Below are positions 1 through 5,006 of a stretch of 5,006 nucleotides of DNA, one piece after another; positions within the stretch are counted from its first letter, which is position 1; the number at the start of each line of letters is the position of its first letter. The notes under the pieces are model-generated. The model was given only the letters and a program-made list of their open reading frames with translations, had not been told where the DNA came from and did not search any database. Location: the NCBI GenBank assembly GCA_002428205.1, contig DIUH01000154.1, forward strand, positions 2,401-7,406. The letters run 5' to 3'. The DNA is from Planctomycetaceae bacterium UBA6163 (GTDB lineage: Bacteria > Planctomycetota > Planctomycetia > Pirellulales > Pirellulaceae). Made by a program: the position numbers and the translations under genes.

Positions 1-105
1 GGTGACTGAAAAAACTTGACGCTACAGCGGGCTGCACAAACAAGTCCGGGTAAAATCCGGTGAAGGCACCCGCCCGCGTCACACGGGAGAGTTTCGTGCC
101 CGTTA
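1..105. other. Unassigned segment with several possible short stems
   Basis: No complete gene is visible here. All three plus-strand frames meet a stop within the first 19 bases (TGA at 3-5, 7-9 and 17-19), so any upstream plus-strand gene ends by then. Short complementary blocks suggest folding as RNA: GTGAC 2-6 with GTCAC 78-82; GCGGG 27-31 with CCCGC 73-77; CCGG 46-49 with CCGG 57-60 (loop 50-56); ACGGG 83-87 with CCCGT 99-103. The first three nest and could form one closed domain; the last is an adjacent hairpin. GGCAC 65-69 can also pair with GTGCC 96-100, which competes with these. I compared the pattern mentally with cobalamin, TPP and glycine riboswitches and group I/II intron cores and found no convincing match. 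On the minus strand a 60-codon frame starting at ATG 181-179 runs through this stretch to the window edge; it is treated under findings. Confidence 0.3.
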
Positions 106-200
106 AGCATCGTGCGGAAAGTAAGTGTCGGGTCCTTCCGCCTCTCCCGGCTTTGCGGTGGAGGTGGGTTCTAACCGACATTTATTTTCCGCACGATGCT
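106..200 (+). repeat. 95-nt long imperfect palindrome / RNA hairpin
   Basis: Bases 106-131 pair with 175-200 over 26 uninterrupted pairs, two of them G-U (121 with 185, 125 with 181). Inside, 138-144 pairs with 161-167 (7 bp, one G-U at 140 with 165), and 147-149 with 156-158 (3 bp). All three deviations from perfect complementarity are G-U when the plus strand is the RNA; they would be A-C mismatches in a minus-strand transcript. The element lies 12 bp beyond the stop codon of the large minus-strand gene. Neither side carries a U-run directly after the stem, so it is not a textbook intrinsic terminator. It may be a structured RNA, a transcript 3'-end stabiliser, or a MITE-like element with long terminal inverted repeats; no clear target-site duplication is visible. 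The inverted repeat itself is certain; its function is not. Confidence 0.9.
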
Positions 201-212
201 AGCAGAACTTCT

Positions 213-3200
213 CTATTTAGGCTCAGCCTGCAGAGTCACCAGGTAAGCGACCAGATCTCGCAGCTCTCTTGCGCTCATATAAGTCGTCAATTCTTCTGGC
301 ATTGCCGACTTACCACGTTTGCGTCCGACGATCGTATCGATGTCGATCTGCACCAGTTTTCCATCGGGCTGAATCAATTCGACGCTGTCGTCATCTTCGC
401 GTTTGACGATGCCGGTAAATACTTGTCCGCTGTCGTCGGCGATGACAACGGTTTCAAAACCTTTGGCGATCACGGCGTCGGGCAAGCAGATCGATTCCAA
501 TAGGTAGCGTCTATCTCGCTGTTTGCCGATCGCCGAAAGATTCGGACCGACTTCGCCACCGGTTTCACCGACCTTATGACAACGGACGCACGACAGTTGC
601 GTGCGGGCATAAATGTCGATTCCCGAAGTCGCGTCGCCGCCCTCGAGCGACAGCAACCACTTGCCAAGCGGATCGCTCGATTCGACTTTGCCACGATGAT
701 CGGCGAGCTGTTTGGCGAGTTCGTCATCGATACGATCGGTGGCCGCTTCGACGATGTTTAAAGTCGTATCGGCAGGCACCTTGCCGGCGATAAAGTCTCG
801 CACACCGCTGGCGATCCACTGTCGTGATTGGGGTGTATCGATCTTAGCCAACAGGTCCCAAGCCGCTTGGCGTTCGGTCACGGTATCGCTGGCCGTGGCT
901 TTCTTCAGTAATTCGACCGAGATCGACGGATCGGCCTTGGCCAACGTTTCCATCGCCGCGATCCGCAATTTAGGCTGCGTCGAGCGGATCATTTCGGCGG
1001 CGGCCGTTGTCGCCAAATCAGGCGCGATTGCGGCCAACGATCGCAGTGACGATGCACGCGCTTCGGGCCGCAAGTTCCGGTCGCTGACCCGTTGGACCAA
1101 CACCGGCGTGATTTCGGCGATTCCGTATTCCGCGGCCACCGCGATCGCCAGTTCACGAACATCATCGGCATTTTTAAGGATGATTGGCAACGCTTTCGCA
1201 AGCGAGGCTTTGGCGACTGCGGCGGGTCGCTCGGGCAGCGGACGATAATCGTTATGGACACGATCGCGCGGATCGGGACGCCCCCAGGCACGCAACATTT
1301 CGATCGCTTCGAGTCGCATTGCCACCGGAGCGATCGGCTTGGAAGCGTAATCAGCCAAGACGCTAGCCGCTTCGCTGGTACCGAGTCGATAGTTGGCATT
1401 GAGCGCCCGGCGTATCACCGCATCATCGTCGGTTGAAGACTGGACCAAACGCGCCAACGCTTCGAAGCCGACGACAAGCGGTTGGTCGTGGATCGCACGA
1501 GCCGCTTCGGCGACAACGCTGGTATCGGGATCGCTCAGGAAATCGACCACTTCGGCCGCCTTCATGCGGCGCAGTGCCACTACCACCGCTCGGCGAACCG
1601 GCACACTGGGATGCGTCTTCAGTGCCGCCAACTTTGCCGCGTCACCGCCAGCGGCCAAGGCCATCACAGCGGCATGTCGCACGATCGGATCGGCGTCCGC
1701 GTTTTCGGCCAACATTGCAACGGCTGCGCCACGAATCGCATCAGCCGACTTACCCTGGCGCAAGGAAGCCAAACCGAGAGCGGCATGAACGCGCACTCGG
1801 CTTGATGAATGCTGCAACAACGTGACCAAGATTTCGACATTGATCGCACGCTCGCCGACCGACAACGCAGCCGCCGCGACGACATACTCATCCATTTCGC
1901 CCAGCAACCCCAGCAGCGTCGATTTTGCAACGCTTAATGATTCGTCCTTCACCGTGCCGGTGCGAATCGATTGATCGATCCCCCAAACCGCATGCAATCG
2001 AGCGACTCGGCTCGCTTTGATATTCTTTGCAACGGTGCTAAAGCGAGCGACATCGCCCCGGCGTGCCAATTCCCACTGCGACTCGTTACGGACACGGCGA
2101 TCGGCATGAGAAAGCCAATCCGCCAATTGATCGGGGTCGGCATTGGCCCAGTTTGTCTTGAGGATTTGCGCCACTTCGTCGACCAAACGGGCATCGAAGT
2201 CCGGCCCGGTGACACGATAGATCCGTCCTTTCCCTTCGCCGTTCCAACCTTCAACCCAATCGCTCAACCAGATCGCTCCGTCGGGACCGAACGCCACATC
2301 GGTCGCCAGCACGCTCCAGATCGGTTCGTCGTTTTTGCCAAGCTTATAAAACGCGCCGTCGGGCTGCAGTTCGAACGAACGCACGCCGCTGTTGGCGGGC
2401 CCACCCCGGAAATCACATAACAGAAACCGGCCACGCAAACTCGCATCGCCGCCAGTTCCTGGATCAAATGCAAACCCCGATGGACCATCGGCAAAATTAG
2501 CGATCGGCGGAATGATATAAGCGGGTTGTTGTGGGTTATAAGGATGCCAAATCTTTTCTCGATTGAAAGGTCCTCGATCGGGCAAGTATTGGTAATGCAT
2601 TCGCCAACCCGAATCGCCGCCTTTGACGATCATCACAATGCGGGCCTTGTCGCCGCTGTCGCTGTTGTTGTCGCCGGTGAACAGGTCGCCATAGTCATTG
2701 AAGGCAAGCTCTTGCGGGTTCCGCAAACCGGTCGCGACCACTTCAAGACCACTGCCGTCGAGTTCGCAACGAAACACCGAACCGCTGGTCGGATTGCTCA
2801 GCACGCGTCCGTCGGCGGTGGTGACGTTGTGGCCGCGGTCGCCGATGCTGAAATAGAGTCGGCCGTCGGGCCCGATGATCAGCCCGTGCAGGTCGTGGCC
2901 GCGGAACGCGACGCGAACGCCATAACCGTCGCTGAGCGAGATTCGTTTTTCGCTCACCCCATCGCCGTTCTCGTCGACCAACTTCCAAAGTTTGGGGATG
3001 CAGGTGTAAAAGACTTCGTTGCCGCGAGCCAAAACGCCCGCGCCGGTGCCATCCTCGAGCCGATTGAAGCCGCTGGCATAGACGACCGATTGGTCCGCCA
3101 TACCGTCGCCGGTGGTATCGCGCAAGCGTTTGATGCGATCGTCAAACTCTGTGTACTGCTTGACCCGATCGCCGAGCAATCGCTTGTGAAAGTCGATTCG

Positions 3201-3593
3201 ATCTTGGACCGTCTGGGCGGCCAGATCGGCCAGCAGCCACTGTTCGTCATGTCCGCGGTTGTCGGTCACGCCGCGATTTTGGCGGAAGGTTTCGCACACA
3301 TAAACGTTCCCCTGCGGATCGATATCGAAGGCGACGATGTTTGCAACCAGCGGTTCGGCGGCATACAGTTCACGCTTCCAACCTTCGGGCAATCGCATCG
3401 CGGCCATCGACTCGATGGCTTCTTCGGAAGCCTCGGCGACCTGAGCGGCACCGGGCGTCGAGGTCGCCGGTTCGACCGCGTCAGCGGCACGATTCGTCGC
3501 GACTACACTAGCGAACACCAAAAAGACTATAACCAAGTCGATCGATAGCGAACGCAAAGCGCCAGTCGTTGATTCAATGTGGGGTCGGGGCAT
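213..3593 (-). CDS. Exported PVC-type membrane-bound dehydrogenase beta-propeller with HEAT-like repeats and C-terminal single-haem cytochrome c domain
   Basis: The 1126-residue protein starts at ATG 3593 and ends at TAG 213-215. A signal peptide is visible: hydrophobic core about residues 17-32, likely cleavage after ADA at 37-39, so the protein acts in the periplasm/paryphoplasm or on the envelope. Residues about 65-465 match the family known as putative membrane-bound dehydrogenase, Pirellula/Verrucomicrobium N-terminal type (TIGR02604-like, related to sugar-dehydrogenase propellers). Visible motifs are RGHDLHG (231-237), GPDGRLYFSIGDRGH (241-255), the acidic GDNNSDSGD (307-315) and WLSDWVEGW...GRIYRV (442-461). 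Two EF-hand-like acidic loops, DTTGDGMAD (159-167) and DENGDGVSE (207-215), may bind calcium. Residues about 480-960 are alanine/leucine-rich paired helices, consistent with HEAT-like repeats. Residues about 985-1126 form the TIGR02603-like haem domain: CVRCH at 1002-1006 (bases 576-590), with Met1098 in SAMPEEL the probable sixth ligand. Length and domain order are normal for the family. No clear Shine-Dalgarno precedes the start, and no other Met occurs before residue 63, so this start is favoured. The substrate and redox partner cannot be read from the sequence; redox activity is inferred from family. Confidence 0.95.
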   Translation of the reverse strand: MPRPHIESTTGALRSLSIDLVIVFLVFASVVATNRAADAVEPATSTPGAAQVAEASEEAIESMAAMRLPEGWKRELYAAEPLVANIVAFDIDPQGNVYVCETFRQNRGVTDNRGHDEQWLLADLAAQTVQDRIDFHKRLLGDRVKQYTEFDDRIKRLRDTTGDGMADQSVVYASGFNRLEDGTGAGVLARGNEVFYTCIPKLWKLVDENGDGVSEKRISLSDGYGVRVAFRGHDLHGLIIGPDGRLYFSIGDRGHNVTTADGRVLSNPTSGSVFRCELDGSGLEVVATGLRNPQELAFNDYGDLFTGDNNSDSGDKARIVMIVKGGDSGWRMHYQYLPDRGPFNREKIWHPYNPQQPAYIIPPIANFADGPSGFAFDPGTGGDASLRGRFLLCDFRGGPANSGVRSFELQPDGAFYKLGKNDEPIWSVLATDVAFGPDGAIWLSDWVEGWNGEGKGRIYRVTGPDFDARLVDEVAQILKTNWANADPDQLADWLSHADRRVRNESQWELARRGDVARFSTVAKNIKASRVARLHAVWGIDQSIRTGTVKDESLSVAKSTLLGLLGEMDEYVVAAAALSVGERAINVEILVTLLQHSSSRVRVHAALGLASLRQGKSADAIRGAAVAMLAENADADPIVRHAAVMALAAGGDAAKLAALKTHPSVPVRRAVVVALRRMKAAEVVDFLSDPDTSVVAEAARAIHDQPLVVGFEALARLVQSSTDDDAVIRRALNANYRLGTSEAASVLADYASKPIAPVAMRLEAIEMLRAWGRPDPRDRVHNDYRPLPERPAAVAKASLAKALPIILKNADDVRELAIAVAAEYGIAEITPVLVQRVSDRNLRPEARASSLRSLAAIAPDLATTAAAEMIRSTQPKLRIAAMETLAKADPSISVELLKKATASDTVTERQAAWDLLAKIDTPQSRQWIASGVRDFIAGKVPADTTLNIVEAATDRIDDELAKQLADHRGKVESSDPLGKWLLSLEGGDATSGIDIYARTQLSCVRCHKVGETGGEVGPNLSAIGKQRDRRYLLESICLPDAVIAKGFETVVIADDSGQVFTGIVKREDDDSVELIQPDGKLVQIDIDTIVGRKRGKSAMPEELTTYMSARELRDLVAYLVTLQAEPK

Positions 3594-3695
3594 AAATGTC
3601 AGCGCGGATGTTATGTGAGCGAATACGGAAAGGTTCTTCGTTACGGAACCCTAGCTTATCCACAAAGTTACAAAATCGCTAGGAAAGAGTGAGCT
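3594..3695. promoter_or_regulatory. Divergent intergenic region with two short inverted repeats
   Basis: This 102-bp gap separates the start of the large minus-strand gene from the start of the small plus-strand membrane-protein gene, so it should hold promoters for both. I could not identify convincing -35/-10 pairs on either strand. Two small palindromes are visible: GGTTC 3632-3636 with GAACC 3646-3650 (9-nt spacer), and CCTAGC 3650-3655 with GCTAGG 3678-3683 (22-nt spacer). The right half of the second overlaps the start of the AGGAAAG ribosome-binding site (3681-3687) of the plus-strand gene. They could be operator half-sites or an RNA hairpin covering the ribosome-binding site, but such short repeats also arise by chance. 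The regulatory role is inferred from position only. Confidence 0.35.
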
Positions 3696-4103
3696 TTGGA
3701 AACGCAAACTGAATATCGCGTCGGATCACCGTTTGCGGAGGAACCGGCCGATGGGCCCAACGATAACGAAGTCGATGCATCCGGTGGCGAAGGCTCTCCG
3801 CTAGCCGCCTCCAAAGATACTTTGGTCGCCAGTTCGATCGGCCCAGAAATTTCGCTCGCCCCAGAAACGCTTGGCGACGGCGTTTGGGGGCAAACCGCCG
3901 AATCTGCCGTCTTTGCGTCGATCATGCTGAGCGGTTTTGCTGCGGCATGCTGGCTGTTTTTTCCTCCGGGCGGAATCGCCGTCGCCTCGCTCGGAGTGGC
4001 CGTTTCGTTGCTAGCATTGGGATCGACCCGCACGCGATTGACCGGCGTGTTTCTCGCTTTACACGGCGTCTTGTTCATCCTTTGCTATCTAAAGGCGATC
4101 TGA
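3696..4103 (+). CDS. Small hypothetical membrane protein, three predicted membrane segments
   Basis: A 135-residue protein read from a TTG start at 3696-3698. The start is supported by AGGAAAG at 3681-3687, eight bases upstream, which is the best ribosome-binding site in the region; no in-frame ATG is nearby. Residues 1-65 are acidic and rich in Gly, Ser, Ala and Pro (for example EEPADGPNDNEVDASGGEG), which looks disordered and soluble. The rest is strongly hydrophobic, with probable membrane segments at about 70-89, 93-109 and 115-132. A Pro-Pro-Gly-Gly turn (90-93) separates the first two, and Arg/Thr (111-115) lies between the second and third. It ends with TGA at 4101-4103. The protein is probably in the cytoplasmic membrane, with the long N-terminus likely cytoplasmic because it lacks a signal peptide. 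I do not recognise a family and can give no function. It is transcribed divergently from the large cytochrome gene; shared regulation is possible but unproven. Confidence 0.8.
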   Translation: METQTEYRVGSPFAEEPADGPNDNEVDASGGEGSPLAASKDTLVASSIGPEISLAPETLGDGVWGQTAESAVFASIMLSGFAAACWLFFPPGGIAVASLGVAVSLLALGSTRTRLTGVFLALHGVLFILCYLKAI

Positions 4104-4275
4104 TTGCCGGTCATTTTTTGATGCTGCAAGGATTCGCGCCCGACACATTCCCGCCCAGAATTACCAAAACTCGTTGACGGCAACATCAATAATTCCGGCT
4201 TGCGTTGACGATGAAAGGATTGGTAGCAGACAGGGGCAAGGTTTTGCACCCAATGCCTATCCGGGCTGTTGGTTT
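4104..4275. other. Intergenic stretch without recognisable features
   Basis: No gene, tRNA or strong hairpin was found in this part of the 478-bp gap between the two plus-strand genes. A T6 run at 4114-4119 follows the stop codon of the upstream gene, preceded by only a weak 5-bp stem (4094-4098 with 4104-4108) that overlaps the stop. The word CGTTGACG appears twice, near 4172 and 4203, with no further similarity around it. Reverse-strand open frames crossing here derive from the neighbouring repeats and show no protein-like character. Confidence 0.5.
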
Positions 4276-4295
4276 ATTAACCCGACGCGTGAGTT
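4276..4295 (+). repeat. Partial copy of the CCCGACGCGTGAG palindromic repeat unit
   Basis: TTAACCCGACGCGTGAG at 4277-4293 matches the left arm of the hairpin at 4354-4442 (AACCCGACGCGTGAG) exactly over 15 bases, then diverges before the GCGAGGGA part. No facing arm lies next to it, so it is a solitary, truncated unit, probably a decayed or half-deleted palindrome. Confidence 0.7.
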
Positions 4296-4463
4296 TTGAA
4301 GTTGCACTGTTCGTGGTTTTGGATAGAGATCGCGTGTAATTTGCCGTGCTTATCATAACCCGACGCGTGAGCGAGGGACGGGACACGCACGTCGCCAAAG
4401 TGACGTAAGTCATTCCCTCGCTTACGCTTCGGGTTGGGATGAGAACAAAAAGTGCAATTTCAA
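4296..4463. repeat. Outer 13-bp inverted repeat enclosing a REP-like hairpin
   Basis: TTGAAGTTGCACT at 4296-4308 faces AGTGCAATTTCAA at 4451-4463. All 13 positions can pair, with one G-U in plus-strand RNA (4301 with 4458). Each arm directly abuts a copy of the CGCGTGAG unit on its outer side, and the pair encloses the whole hairpin at 4353-4442. This could be a nested composite element or the remains of one element inserted into another. Chance similarity is unlikely at this length and in this arrangement, but no transposition function is encoded. Confidence 0.55.
4353..4442. repeat. REP-like palindrome A (two facing 22-nt units)
   Basis: The left arm 4357-4378 (core ACCCGACGCGTGAGCGAGGG) faces the right arm 4414-4435 (core CCCTCGCTTACGCTTCGGGT). 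Of 22 positions, 20 are Watson-Crick, one is G-U and one is mismatched. Outside them TCAT 4353-4356 and ATGA 4439-4442 can extend the stem across a GGG bulge. The 35-nt spacer holds a further 5-bp stem, ACGTC 4389-4393 with GACGT 4402-4406. The unit recurs three more times in this window, which marks it as a dispersed repeat like bacterial REP/BIME palindromes. A role in transcript ends or stability is possible; there is no U-run for intrinsic termination. Confidence 0.85.
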
Positions 4464-4516
4464 TACGCGTGAGCGAGGGACAGTGAGAGTTCCCTCGCTC
4501 ACGCGCCGGGTTATGA
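4464..4516. repeat. REP-like palindrome B (facing units, 10-nt loop)
   Basis: CGCGTGAGCGAGGGA at 4466-4480 pairs perfectly with TCCCTCGCTCACGCG at 4491-4505 (15 bp) around the 10-base loop CAGTGAGAGT. The right unit continues with the conserved CGGGTTATGA (4507-4516), while the left unit has lost the matching AACCCG and is joined to the outer inverted repeat ending at 4463. It lies 65 bp upstream of the ATG of the secreted-protein gene at 4582, so it is either just upstream of that gene's promoter or within its 5' leader. Confidence 0.85.
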
Positions 4517-4581
4517 TGCCGCCGCTAATCTCGCAATAAGACATTGAATCAACAGCCCGCAACGACAAGGAAGTCAATCGG

Positions 4582-4956
4582 ATGCTTAGCAAACTGATCA
4601 GCCGCATCGCGATCGTTTTCGCGATCCAAATCGGCTTGAGCACATACTGCAGCGGCCAAATCGTCGAACCGACGCGAGGCACGCAAACCGCGACGCTGGA
4701 AGACCAACTGATCAATCGATTGCGAGCGACCACCGCCGATCGCCAAGCTTACATTCGCCTGGTCGTCGCCCAAGTGAATGCGGGCGCGTTCGACCGCGGT
4801 CGAGTTTTAGCACTGGAGCGTTACGCGATCAAGAAAAACAACAGGTTCCCATTCCCGTATTTCGAGCGGGTGATGCGAGCCGAAGCGGAGCGTGTCGGCG
4901 TCTTCTTGCCGCCGGTACAATTGCTCGCTCGCAGCAACGGCGGGACACAGCCCTAA
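4582..4956 (+). CDS. Small secreted hypothetical protein with Sec signal peptide
   Basis: A 124-residue protein from ATG 4582 to TAA 4954-4956. The start is supported by AAGGAAG at 4567-4573 (AGGA core 4568-4571), about ten bases upstream. The N-terminus MLSKLISRIAIVFAIQIGLS is a typical Sec signal: basic n-region, hydrophobic core about 9-20, likely cleavage near YCSG/Q at 25-26. Cys23 does not sit in a good lipobox because Tyr precedes it, so a lipoprotein is less likely. The mature part is short, basic and mostly helical, with TLEDQLINRLRATTADRQAY (38-57) and an aromatic RFPFPYFERVMRAEAERVGV stretch (88-107). The PYFxxxMxxxAExxGV pattern reminds me of small secreted planctomycete proteins of unknown function; this is recollection, not a search result. 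No catalytic residues, metal motif or partner are evident. It appears to be a single gene behind the repeat cluster. Confidence 0.8.
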   Translation: MLSKLISRIAIVFAIQIGLSTYCSGQIVEPTRGTQTATLEDQLINRLRATTADRQAYIRLVVAQVNAGAFDRGRVLALERYAIKKNNRFPFPYFERVMRAEAERVGVFLPPVQLLARSNGGTQP

Positions 4957-5006
4957 GAACCTAGTGGTCTAACACAGCTAAAAAGCAGGGTTGGTCCGTA
5001 GTGGGA
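4957..5006. other. Right-hand edge, nothing recognised
   Basis: Fifty bases follow the stop of the secreted-protein gene. I see no hairpin with a T-run, no start with a ribosome-binding site and no copy of the palindromic repeat. Confidence 0.4.

Noticed and set aside
44..100. Resemblance to cobalamin or glycine riboswitch fragments (CCGGTGAAGG, CGGGAGAG)
   Set aside because: The order and spacing of the conserved blocks do not match either family, and the key core motifs are missing.
106..200. Simple bidirectional intrinsic terminator
   Set aside because: No U-run directly follows the stem on either strand, and the stem is far longer than typical intrinsic terminators.
60..503. 147-codon plus-strand open frame across the hairpin and the 3' end of the large gene
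   Set aside because: It reads through the palindrome and then antisense to the haem domain, with no plausible ribosome-binding site or protein-like composition.
712..1248. 178-codon plus-strand open frame, plus other shorter frames inside 213-3593
   Set aside because: All are out-of-frame or antisense shadows of the large gene; none has a signal, domain or ribosome-binding site that would favour it.
2526..3548. 340-codon plus-strand open frame opposite the 5' part of the large gene
   Set aside because: It lies entirely antisense to a strongly supported coding region whose motifs are recognisable. Its protein is a low-information mix of Ala, Val, Asp and Ile without domain or signal. Long antisense frames are common opposite GC-rich genes with biased third positions.
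4094..4119. Possible intrinsic terminator after the small membrane-protein gene (5-bp stem, then T6)
   Set aside because: The stem is only five pairs with one G-U, overlaps the stop codon, and is separated from the T-run by five bases. This is too weak to call.
4186..4733. Two minus-strand open frames (4186-4413 and 4422-4733) containing TRRV or TRRVSEG peptides
   Set aside because: The recurring peptide is the translation of the palindromic unit ACCCGACGCGTGAGCGAGGG. The second frame also overlaps the start of the well-supported secreted-protein gene. Both are translated repeat, not genes.

Overview
The window looks like chromosomal DNA from a planctomycete, most likely a Pirellulaceae/Rhodopirellula-like bacterium. 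The main evidence is one very large gene (minus strand, 213-3593). Its three-part architecture is an N-terminal 'membrane-bound dehydrogenase' beta-propeller, a HEAT-like repeat middle, and a C-terminal single-haem CxxCH domain of the Pirellula/Verrucomicrobium type, which is a hallmark of Planctomycetes and Verrucomicrobia. Intergenic palindromes built on a CCCGACGCGTGAGCGAGGGA-type unit, and weak or absent Shine-Dalgarno sequences, fit the same assignment. The assignment rests on recognition by eye; no database search was run.

Layout. Positions 1-212 are non-coding or only weakly coding. They contain a striking 95-nt imperfect palindrome (106-200) just past the stop codon of the large gene, preceded by a stretch that can form several small stems. 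Positions 213-3593 (minus) encode the exported cytochrome/beta-propeller protein. Positions 3594-3695 are a 102-bp divergent intergenic region. Positions 3696-4103 (plus) encode a 135-residue protein with an acidic, disordered-looking N-terminus and about three membrane segments. Positions 4104-4581 hold no gene, but 4276-4516 carry a cluster of five copies of a short repeat unit, forming two strong hairpins and one broken copy, inside a wider 13-bp inverted repeat. Positions 4582-4956 (plus) encode a 124-residue secreted protein with a clear signal peptide. The last 50 bases show nothing recognisable.

Functional picture. The large protein is predicted to be exported and to carry one c-type haem. 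By family knowledge it probably oxidises a sugar or similar substrate and passes electrons to a haem, but its substrate is unknown. The two plus-strand genes are small envelope proteins of unknown role. Nothing here ties the three genes into one pathway, and the large gene is transcribed away from the other two. I see no mobile-element gene, phage, CRISPR or defence system. The most interesting signals are non-coding: the 95-nt hairpin whose non-Watson-Crick pairs are all G-U on the plus strand, and the palindromic repeat cluster.
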